Positions 1-5,831 of a DNA stretch of 7,173 nt are shown here, piece after piece; positions within the stretch are counted from its first letter, which is position 1; each line of letters opens with the position of its first letter. Source of the stretch: an uncultured Muribaculaceae bacterium (GTDB lineage Bacteria > Bacteroidota > Bacteroidia > Bacteroidales > Muribaculaceae); contig CAJUIT010000036.1 in NCBI GenBank assembly GCA_910586565.1, positions 1 through 7,173 on the forward strand, given 5' to 3'. The notes beneath the pieces are model-generated. The model ran no database searches and was not told the origin of the DNA. It worked only from the letters and a program-made list of their open reading frames with translations. The translations under genes and the position numbers were made by a program.

Positions 1-137
1 CACCCACAAGCTCCTACCATCCAAACCATTCTGACAGCACCCTCCCTGCTTAGACCCAAAAGGCTCCGTGGTCTCCGACCACTTGATGTGTGGAGCGCAG
101 GGTGGCTACAATCGACGGGAGGCGTTCGGCGGAGCCG
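1..137. other. Non-coding intergenic stretch with nested short inverted repeats
   Basis: No convincing gene is present. GTGGTC at 68-73 and GACCAC at 77-82 form a perfect 6-bp stem with a 3-base loop. GCTCC at 63-67 can extend this stem by pairing with GGAGC at 92-96 across a bulge. CGGC at 127-130 and GCCG at 134-137 form a further small stem. Frame 1 is open from the left edge to a TAG at 142-144, but its translation is rich in Arg, Leu and Pro, shows no domain, and ends inside the palindrome next door. I therefore do not call it a gene tail. The stretch probably belongs to the same element as the 140-169 hairpin. Confidence 0.4.
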
Positions 138-139
138 CG

Positions 140-169
140 CGTAGAGCCGCCATGTATGGCGGCTCTACG
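140..169. repeat. Perfect palindromic hairpin, probable dispersed intergenic repeat
   Basis: CGTAGAGCCGCC at 140-151 is the exact reverse complement of GGCGGCTCTACG at 158-169, with the 6-base spacer ATGTAT between them. The two outer spacer pairs are also complementary, so the palindrome is nearly continuous over 30 bases. No T-run follows on either strand, so it is not a standard intrinsic terminator. Perfect GC-rich palindromes of this kind between genes are typical of REP-like dispersed elements. Only one copy is visible in this window, so its repetitive nature is inference. Confidence 0.6.
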
Positions 170-198
170 TGGGGGTGGAGCGTTATATCAGTGATAAG

Positions 199-249
199 AA
201 AAAAGGCGGTGTGTCAGATGGGGGGAACCCGGTTTGACACACCGTCTTT
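199..249 (-). terminator. Intrinsic terminator of the leftward transcription unit
   Basis: On the minus strand, 24 bases after the dcp stop codon, ACGGTGTGTCA and TGACACACCG form a 10-bp perfect stem (plus-strand 207-216 with 235-244). On the plus strand the pairing continues outward to 202-206 with 245-249, interrupted only at 206/245. The loop is 18 bases. In the minus-strand transcript the stem is followed by CC and six T residues (A-run at plus 199-204), the normal layout of a Rho-independent terminator. On the plus strand only a short TCTTT follows the stem, so termination in that direction would be weak. Confidence 0.85.
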
Positions 250-273
250 CAGGAGATATTTAGGGGATTGGGG

Positions 274-2388
274 TTATTCGGCGAGACCGCGCTGGCGGAG
301 CAGGGCGGCGGAGGTGGGGCGGTGACCGCGGAAGGTTTCATAGAGAACCATGGGATCCTCGGAAGCGCCGCTTTCGAGCACGGTTTTCATGCGTGCTGCG
401 CTTTCGGGGTCGAACACGCCGTTTTCCTTGAACATCTCGAAGCCGTCGGCATCGAGAACTTCAGCCCAAAGGTAGGTGTAGTAGCCCGAAGCATAGCCGT
501 CGTCGCCGAAGATGTGTTTGAAATAGGGTGAGCGGTAGCGGAAGGTGAGCTCTTCGGGCATGCCGAGTTTTTCGGCAACGGAGTTTTCAAACGCTGTTAC
601 GTCGACATCGCCTTCGGGATTGAGATGACCCCAGTTCATGTCGAGGAGGGCAGCACCGGAGAGTTCGGCTGTCATGAAGCCCATGTTGTGCTTGGAGGCT
701 GCGTTGATTTGCTGCACGAGCGAGTCGGGGATGAGTTCGCCGGTTTTGTAGTGGTGTGCATACTCCTTGAGCAGCTCGGGCTGGAATGCCCAGTGTTCGT
801 GGAACTGCGAGGGGAACTCAACGAAGTCGCGGTCGACCGAAGTTCCGCTCTGGCTCTTGAGGCGTGCGCGCGAAAGCATGCCGTGGAGACCGTGGCCGAA
901 TTCGTGGAACATTGTCTGCACTTCATCGATGGTGAGGAGCGAGGGTGCGTCGGCGGTGGGTTTCGAGAAGTTGCCAACGTTGTAGACGATGGGGCGTTCA
1001 ACCGAGCCGTCGGCGTTTACCCATGAGGTTTTGAGTTCCTCCATCCATGCGCCCTGACGTTTGGAAGCGCGGGTGAAGTAGTCGGTCATGAACACGGCGA
1101 GGTGCTTGCCTTCGCTATCCTTCACGTCGTAAACTTTCACGTCGGGGTGATATTTGGGTGCGTCGGGCATCTCTTCGAAAGTGATGCCATAGAGTTTGTT
1201 GGCCATTGCGAAAATGCCCTTTGCAACAGAATCGACAGCGAAGTAGGGGCGGATGGCGTTTTCGTCGAGGGCATATTTCTGCTGGCGAACCTTTTCGGCG
1301 AAATAGTAGTAGTCCCAGGGAGCGATTTTGAAGTTGTTGCCGAGTTGGTCGGAGAGAGCCTGCATTTCGGCAACCTCCTGCTTAACTTTAGCTTTGGCGG
1401 GGGTCCAGATGCTCATGAGCAGTTCTTCGGCGGCCTCGGGAGTTTTAGCCATTACGTCGGCAGTCATGTAGGAGGCGTAGTCCTTATAGCCGAGCAGAGC
1501 GGCTTTTTCAGCACGGGCTTTCACGATGTCGCTGATGACGGGACGGTTGTCGGTTTCGCCGCTCTGAGCGTTGGAGGTGTAGCCGCGCCACATTTTTTCG
1601 CGGAGGTCGCGGTTGTAGGCATACTGGAGCACGGGCAGGCGGCTGGGAGCGTGGAGTGTGAACACCCATTTGCCCTCTTTGCCACGCGATTTTGCTTCCT
1701 CGGCGGCGTTGTCGACGGTTGACTGGGGAATGCCTGCAAGCTCTTCCTTGTTTTCAACGACGATTTCAAATGCGTTGTTGGCGTCGAGCAGGTTTTTGTT
1801 GAACTTGAGGTAGAGGTTGGCCAGGCGGGCGTTCACCTCTTTGAGTTTAGCTTTCTTGTCGGCATCGAGGAGCGCACCGTTGCGCACGAAATTGCGGTAG
1901 GTTTCCTCAACGGCGCGGGTTTCGTCGTGGGCGAGGTTGAGTGAGTCGCGGTTGTCGTAGATGAATTTCACGCGCTCGAACAGCCCGTCGTTCATCATCA
2001 TCTCGTCGGAGAAAGCTGTGTAGCGGGGGAGGAGTTCTTCCGAAACCTGCTGCAGCTCGGGTGTGGAGTGAGCCTCGGTGAGCGACATCAGCACCGACAT
2101 TACGCGCTCAAGGGTGGGGCTGATGTTGTCGAGTGCCAGAATTGTGTTGGCGAAAGTGGGTGTTTCGGGGTTGGCTACAATCGAGTCGATGCTCGCTTTG
2201 GCCTCGGCGATGCCTGCGTCGAAAGCGGGCACATAGTCGTCGATTGTGATTTCCTCGAAAGGAGGAATTTCATAGACTGTGTCGTAGGGTTTCATGAACG
2301 GATTCTGGCGTTCATGCTTGCCGCACGACGAGAAACTGAGGGCAGTGGCGGCTGCGGCCATGCACATTCCCATAATGATTGGTTTCAT
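274..2388 (-). CDS. dcp: M3 family zinc peptidase, peptidyl-dipeptidase Dcp, predicted lipoprotein
   Basis: This 704-residue enzyme belongs to the thimet oligopeptidase/Dcp family, whose members remove dipeptides from the C-terminus of short peptides. The zinc site is intact. HEFGH lies at residues 495-499 (ligands H495 and H499, general base E496). The third ligand, E524 in the DFVEFPSQ segment, sits 29 residues after H495, the spacing known for the family. The substrate-binding region near the C-terminus is also present, with H625 and the GYYTYLW segment at 635-641. E. coli Dcp is 681 residues, so the length is normal. The N-terminus has a hydrophobic segment ending in a lipobox-like FSSC with C22, so the protein is probably a lipid-anchored envelope enzyme, unlike cytoplasmic E. 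coli Dcp. The start is ATG with an AT-rich, Shine-Dalgarno-free leader. The gene lies 90 bases after the EEP gene with no terminator or clear promoter between, so co-transcription is likely. Confidence 0.95.
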   Translation of the reverse strand: MKPIIMGMCMAAAATALSFSSCGKHERQNPFMKPYDTVYEIPPFEEITIDDYVPAFDAGIAEAKASIDSIVANPETPTFANTILALDNISPTLERVMSVLMSLTEAHSTPELQQVSEELLPRYTAFSDEMMMNDGLFERVKFIYDNRDSLNLAHDETRAVEETYRNFVRNGALLDADKKAKLKEVNARLANLYLKFNKNLLDANNAFEIVVENKEELAGIPQSTVDNAAEEAKSRGKEGKWVFTLHAPSRLPVLQYAYNRDLREKMWRGYTSNAQSGETDNRPVISDIVKARAEKAALLGYKDYASYMTADVMAKTPEAAEELLMSIWTPAKAKVKQEVAEMQALSDQLGNNFKIAPWDYYYFAEKVRQQKYALDENAIRPYFAVDSVAKGIFAMANKLYGITFEEMPDAPKYHPDVKVYDVKDSEGKHLAVFMTDYFTRASKRQGAWMEELKTSWVNADGSVERPIVYNVGNFSKPTADAPSLLTIDEVQTMFHEFGHGLHGMLSRARLKSQSGTSVDRDFVEFPSQFHEHWAFQPELLKEYAHHYKTGELIPDSLVQQINAASKHNMGFMTAELSGAALLDMNWGHLNPEGDVDVTAFENSVAEKLGMPEELTFRYRSPYFKHIFGDDGYASGYYTYLWAEVLDADGFEMFKENGVFDPESAARMKTVLESGASEDPMVLYETFRGHRPTSAALLRQRGLAE

Positions 2389-2478
2389 GTCGGTTGATAA
2401 TTTATTTAAGTGTTTGGTTGGTTTCGGAAATCTTTCCCGAGGTGCTGTTTTTAGCGGTTGGGAGGGGGAGAGGGTGGG

Positions 2479-3609
2479 TCAGTTCTTCCATCGGAAAACG
2501 GTTTCAACGGCGTAGTGGTCGGAGTTGGGGCATTCGCCGCGCTTGAACTCCACCGCCTCCATATCGCCGCGATAGAGGATGTGGTCGATGTGGAAGTAGA
2601 AGCGGTTGGCATGGTAGGTGATTATCGGCCCGAGTGCGGCATCGGAGAATGCGTTGTGGAAATCGTCGCCGCAAATCGTTCGCATTGCGTAGCATCCGGG
2701 GATGTCGTTGAAGTCGCCGGCCACAATCACGTTGTTGATGGCGAGCGAGTCGATTTGTGCGCGCAACAGGCGTGCTTCGGAGGCGCGCTCGCGGAAGGCG
2801 TGCGACAGTTTGCCCAGAAGCTGTTGGCGGGCTCGGCGCAATTGCCCGCGCCCCTCCCCGTCGGTGAGATCGCGGTAAAGTTCCTTGTCGGCACCTGTGA
2901 GGCCGATTGATTGCAGATGAACGCACACGAGAAGCGTTTCGTGCCCTTCAATGTCGGCCACGGCGGCGGTGAACCATGAATAGGGGTCGGAGGGCTGTCG
3001 GAGTTCAATTGGTTTGAATGGGAAGCGCGACAGGAGATATTCCTGGCTCTCGGCAGTTACATAGGGGTAGCGCTTTTCGAGAGAATCGGCCTGCGCGCGG
3101 GGATAGGTGAAATCGCGTTTTTTGGGATGGAACCCGGGAAATTCCTGAAGGAACATTATGTCGGCATCGCGTTTGAGCAGATAGGCCGCCGTGGGGTTGG
3201 AGGTGTCGGCGGCTGTATCGTGTTGCGCGGCATCCTTGTCGGCATAGATATCCACAAGGCCGTAGACGTTGTAGCTCATCACCGAGAAAGTGTTACCGGC
3301 ATCGGCATCGTTTTTTGAAAATATGTGCAGGTTGACGGGGGCATAGCTTAGTGTTGCCGGGAGCGACAGCAGGATAACCACGCCGGGCAGAATCGCGGCC
3401 TTGCGCAGCGGGCGCACTGCCAGACTGATGCCGAGCAGGCCGATGGTGAGGAGCGCCCATGCTGGATAGGTCATTGCCATGATTGCCGGCAGCGTTGTGG
3501 TTGCCGGGTTTACCATCCCTCCGTAGGCCGCCGTGAGGGTGAAAGGTATTGTGATGAGGTTGAGACCCCACCATGATGCTATGCCGATTCTATGCCATGC
3601 CGATTTCAT
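2479..3609 (-). CDS. Membrane-anchored endonuclease/exonuclease/phosphatase (EEP) family hydrolase
   Basis: The 376-residue protein has three hydrophobic segments at about 9-31, 40-63 and 71-90, followed by an EEP (DNase I/phosphatase fold) domain from about 107 to the end. All the usual active-site blocks are visible: MSYNVYG at 111-117 (N114), FLQE at 153-156 (metal ligand E156), H231 in CVHLQS, GDFND at 298-302 (D299, N301), IDHIL at 341-345 and SDH at 363-365 (D364, H365). It should therefore be a metal-dependent phosphoesterase. The substrate cannot be read from sequence, because this fold includes nucleases, inositol phosphatases and sphingomyelinases. Positive residues at the N-terminus and in RPLRK (66-70) put the N-terminus and second loop inside, so the catalytic domain should face the periplasm. 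The segment at about 240-290 is a charged, probably helical insertion. The ATG start lies 10 bases after the upstream rhomboid stop, indicating an operon. Confidence 0.88.
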   Translation of the reverse strand: MKSAWHRIGIASWWGLNLITIPFTLTAAYGGMVNPATTTLPAIMAMTYPAWALLTIGLLGISLAVRPLRKAAILPGVVILLSLPATLSYAPVNLHIFSKNDADAGNTFSVMSYNVYGLVDIYADKDAAQHDTAADTSNPTAAYLLKRDADIMFLQEFPGFHPKKRDFTYPRAQADSLEKRYPYVTAESQEYLLSRFPFKPIELRQPSDPYSWFTAAVADIEGHETLLVCVHLQSIGLTGADKELYRDLTDGEGRGQLRRARQQLLGKLSHAFRERASEARLLRAQIDSLAINNVIVAGDFNDIPGCYAMRTICGDDFHNAFSDAALGPIITYHANRFYFHIDHILYRGDMEAVEFKRGECPNSDHYAVETVFRWKN

Positions 3610-3619
3610 GTGCCTGTGG

Positions 3620-4369
3620 TCAGTTGGCTGTTGTTCGTGTTGTTACCGAGTTGGCCGAGGTGTTGAACAGTTCAACGCGCTCGGCCCGGGAGAGCGAGGT
3701 GTAGCCCGATTTGCGGGCTTTTTCAATGATGCGGTTGCGGGCCATCTGTTGGCGTGCGCGAGCTTTCATCACCTCCATGCGGCGGCGCGACACTATTTTC
3801 CATGCTGTTGCCAGGGCCGCACCTGAAAGGAGGCCGCCGGCGTGGGCGGCGGTCTGTGCGGCCGACATTCCGGTTGAGGCGGCTATGAAGAAAACGAGTC
3901 CGGCGGCTGCAATCCATTTTATCGGGAGACGCCCCAGCAGGGGTAGCGTGACCTTGCGGTCGGGCACGGCGATGAGAGTGGCCGTTATTACGGCGAAAGT
4001 GGAAGCCGATGCGCCGATTAAGATTGCGTTGTTGTTGGCTGCCGTGGCGGCTCCGGCAATCAGGAATGCCGCTGCGCCGGTTATGGCTCCGGCGGCATAG
4101 CATGCGATGGTGAAACGTGAGCCGGCTGTGCGCTCAAGCAGGGCCCCGAACCACGCGAGCCACAACGAGTTGACAAGCAGGTGCATGAAGTTGAGGTGCA
4201 CGCAGGCATAGCTGATGAGGCTCCACGGCGCAGCGGCGGCAGCCTGCAATCCCGCCGGGAGAGAAATGGCGTTGACAAGCTCCTCGGCGGTTGCCGGGGA
4301 GCAAATCCAGATGATTTTCAATGCTATGAAAATCACTGCGTTGGCCAATATGATGCGAAGTGCTGTCAA
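3620..4369 (-). CDS. Rhomboid family intramembrane serine protease with cytoplasmic C-terminal tail
   Basis: This 249-residue protein is the second of two adjacent rhomboids, which are serine proteases that cut substrates inside the membrane. The hallmark positions are present. H58, H63 and N67 form the HxxxxHxxxN block. The nucleophile is S121 in GASAS (119-123), where most rhomboids have GASG. The catalytic histidine is H176 in AAHAGG. About six membrane segments fit between residues 5 and 193. The tail after 193 is basic and ends with KARKSGYTSLSRAERVELF (217-235), resembling a short C-terminal domain that I recall from Bacteroidetes rhomboids (DUF6576 type). The start is an unusual TTG at 4367-4369. 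An in-frame TAA lies four codons upstream with no ATG between, and the first internal ATG (M62) would delete the first membrane segment. It lies 33 bases after the upstream rhomboid and 10 bases before the EEP gene. Confidence 0.88.
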   Translation of the reverse strand: MTALRIILANAVIFIALKIIWICSPATAEELVNAISLPAGLQAAAAAPWSLISYACVHLNFMHLLVNSLWLAWFGALLERTAGSRFTIACYAAGAITGAAAFLIAGAATAANNNAILIGASASTFAVITATLIAVPDRKVTLPLLGRLPIKWIAAAGLVFFIAASTGMSAAQTAAHAGGLLSGAALATAWKIVSRRRMEVMKARARQQMARNRIIEKARKSGYTSLSRAERVELFNTSANSVTTRTTAN

Positions 4370-4402
4370 GTGTTTGCTTTATGTGATGAGGGGTGACTGG
4401 GG

Positions 4403-5167
4403 TCAGAAATAGGGGCCGCCGATAACGCGGTGTTTGCGCCAATAGAGCAGGATAAGCAGCCCCACAAGCATGCCGCCGAGGTGGGCGAAGTGTGCCACAG
4501 TGTCGGCCTGGCTGTTGTAGATGCCTAACAGGAGCTCCACGCCGGCATAAATCATCACAAACACGCGGGCCTTGATGGGGATAGGGGGGAAGATGAGATA
4601 GAGCCTGACGTTGGGGAACATGAACCCGAAGGCGAGCAGAATGCCGAAAATGGCACCCGAAGCGCCGATTGTGGGGGTGTGATAGAGGCCGTAGAGGGAG
4701 CCTATAACAGGTTCGTTAGGTGATACGCCGATGTTCCACAAGTCCTGCAACGGCACTGTGGAATGGCGCAGGAGTGCGGTCACCGCTCCGGGGTTGGAGA
4801 AGATGCCTGCGTAGTGGTGAATCATCAGTGCGAACACCCCCTCCTGCACCAGCGCGGCACCGATGCCGCATGAGATGTAGTAGAACAGGAATTTGGGCGC
4901 GCCCAACACCCGCTCCATCGTCACGCCGAACATGAACAATGCGAACATGTTGAAAAAAAGGTGCATGAAGTTCTGGTGGATGAACATGTAGCTGAACAGC
5001 TGCCAGGGGAGGAACTGGTCGGATGTGAAATAGTAGAGAGCGCCATATTGGGTGAGCAGCCCCGCCACAGGGCGGATGGCCACCATTGCGAGCCAGATTA
5101 TCACGTTGATGATAAGGAGGTTTTTGGTGACGGGGGGCATCATGCGCAGGTTGTCGGTGAATCCCAT
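4403..5167 (-). CDS. GlpG-like rhomboid family intramembrane serine protease
   Basis: The 254-residue protein is a complete rhomboid. H64, H69 and N73 form the HxxxxHxxxN block in the second membrane segment. The nucleophile S170 lies in GASGAIFG (168-175), and the catalytic histidine is H229 in AHLGGMLVG. Residues about 118-165 form a long polar loop before the serine-bearing helix, which the neighbouring rhomboid lacks. The two therefore probably differ in substrate range or gating. It is the first gene of the leftward set, begins with ATG, and has an approximately 80-base leader downstream of the -7 box at 5254-5261. No natural substrate can be inferred. The family as a whole cleaves near helix-breaking residues in single-pass membrane proteins. 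Confidence 0.93.
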   Translation of the reverse strand: MGFTDNLRMMPPVTKNLLIINVIIWLAMVAIRPVAGLLTQYGALYYFTSDQFLPWQLFSYMFIHQNFMHLFFNMFALFMFGVTMERVLGAPKFLFYYISCGIGAALVQEGVFALMIHHYAGIFSNPGAVTALLRHSTVPLQDLWNIGVSPNEPVIGSLYGLYHTPTIGASGAIFGILLAFGFMFPNVRLYLIFPPIPIKARVFVMIYAGVELLLGIYNSQADTVAHFAHLGGMLVGLLILLYWRKHRVIGGPYF

Positions 5168-5223
5168 GTGCGTTTATTCGTTAAAACGGTTGCTTAGTTT
5201 TTTGAATTGATGAAACGGTTGGC

Positions 5224-5240
5224 CGGGGCGGGATGCCCCG
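5224..5240 (-). promoter_or_regulatory. GC-rich stem-loop in the 5' leader of the rhomboid transcript
   Basis: CGGGGC at 5224-5229 and GCCCCG at 5235-5240 form a perfect 6-bp, all-G/C stem with a 5-base loop, in an otherwise AT-rich leader. It would begin only a few bases after the transcription start predicted from the TATCTTTG box. No T-run follows on the minus strand, so it is not an obvious terminator. A 5'-end hairpin of this kind could stabilise the mRNA. That role is inference. Confidence 0.45.
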
Positions 5241-5253
5241 AACTTATAAAACA

Positions 5254-5261
5254 CAAAGATA
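5254..5261 (-). promoter_or_regulatory. -7 box (TATCTTTG) for the leftward rhomboid-EEP-dcp unit
   Basis: Minus-strand TATCTTTG matches the Bacteroidetes primary sigma factor -7 consensus TAnnTTTG exactly. The predicted start point is near 5247, about 80 bases before the rhomboid ATG. No good TTTG -33 box occurs at the expected 19-21 base distance, so the assignment rests on the -7 box and its position. Confidence 0.6.
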
Positions 5262-5295
5262 CGAACTTTTCCAATGGCGGTTGCGAAATTTTCAT

Positions 5296-5303
5296 TAACT
5301 TTG
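5296..5303 (+). promoter_or_regulatory. -7 box (TAACTTTG) for the sugar biosynthesis genes
   Basis: Plus-strand TAACTTTG matches TAnnTTTG exactly and would start transcription near 5310, giving a leader of about 65 bases before the ATG at 5376. No TTTG lies 19-21 bases upstream. A weaker alternative, TTAATTTG at 5351-5358, would leave a leader of only about 10 bases. The box faces away from the leftward one, so the two start points are about 60 bases apart and each unit has its own box. Confidence 0.55.
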
Positions 5304-5375
5304 GTGGTGATTTAACATTAAAAAAGACTGTCGGAACTTTTAGTATTCATTTAATTTGACCAGCTACTTACCCTG

Positions 5376-5801
5376 ATGACAGATTTCACCAAACCTCAGA
5401 TTATCCAGCTTCCGAAGATTCACGACCTCCGAGGCAACCTTACTTTCGTGCAGGGCGGTTCAACTATCCCCTTTGAACTGAAACGTGCATATTGGATTTA
5501 CGACGTGCCGGCGGGTGAGGAACGCGGCGGCCACTCTCACCATGAGATGTCGCAGCTGCTCATCGCCGTGGGTGGCAGCTTTGATGTGAACATAAGCGAC
5601 GGCTACAGCTGGCGCTCGTTCACGTTGAACCGTCCGTTCGAGGGGCTCTTCATTCCGCCTGGTATCTGGCGAACACTCGACAATTTCTCGTCGGGGGCGG
5701 TGTGTCTGTCGCTTGTGTCAAACGAGTTTACCGAAGATGATTATGTTCGCGACTATGAGGACTTCAAGCGCCTGTCGCAGTTGCGCGAACCGATTCTTTA
5801 G
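5376..5801 (+). CDS. fdtA: FdtA-type dTDP-4-keto-6-deoxyglucose 3,4-ketoisomerase (WxcM-like cupin)
   Basis: This 141-residue single-domain cupin is the usual size for sugar 3,4-ketoisomerases. These enzymes move the keto group of dTDP-4-keto-6-deoxyglucose from C4 to C3 so that an aminotransferase can act at C3. The family motifs are RAYWIYDVP (37-45), the histidine block ERGGHSHHEMSQ (49-60) containing the predicted catalytic H53 and H55, and PPGIW (94-98), followed by the SNEFTEDDYVRDYEDF stretch (115-130). The aminotransferase gene directly downstream supports the assignment. Whether the product has the galacto (FdtA) or gluco (QdtA, Tyl1a) configuration cannot be read reliably by eye, so the symbol is provisional. 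The ATG start follows a short leader without a Shine-Dalgarno sequence. The stop codon TAG at 5799-5801 lies inside an 18-bp tandem duplication. Confidence 0.88.
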   Translation: MTDFTKPQIIQLPKIHDLRGNLTFVQGGSTIPFELKRAYWIYDVPAGEERGGHSHHEMSQLLIAVGGSFDVNISDGYSWRSFTLNRPFEGLFIPPGIWRTLDNFSSGAVCLSLVSNEFTEDDYVRDYEDFKRLSQLREPIL

Positions 5802-5829
5802 ACTTATCTATTTCTTTAGACTTATCTAT
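5794..5829 (+). repeat. 18-bp tandem duplication over the fdtA stop codon and spacer
   Basis: TTCTTTAGACTTATCTAT at 5794-5811 is repeated without mismatch at 5812-5829, and one further matching T at 5830 extends the unit. The first copy holds the last codons and the TAG stop of the ketoisomerase gene. The second copy supplies another TAG in the same frame at 5817-5819 and enlarges the gap to the aminotransferase ATG from about 12 to 30 bases. Confidence 0.95.
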
Positions 5830-5831
5830 TG

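Noticed and set aside
1..144. Open frame from the left edge to TAG at 142-144, possible tail of a rightward gene
   Set aside because: The roughly 47-residue translation is Arg/Leu/Pro-rich without a motif, and it ends inside the palindromic element. It is more likely chance reading through a repeat.
68..325. GTG-started frame of 85 codons across the terminator
   Set aside because: It reads through the palindrome and the terminator hairpin into the antisense of the dcp end, and resembles no protein.
1102..1722. Plus-strand open frame of 206 codons inside dcp
   Set aside because: It lies wholly antisense to the well-supported dcp gene, shows no domain, and its Val/Gly/Phe-rich composition is what the reverse complement of GC-rich coding DNA gives.
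2389..2478. Possible internal promoter before dcp
   Set aside because: The 90-base gap is AT-rich near the start, but I find no TAnnTTTG on the minus strand, so no promoter is called.
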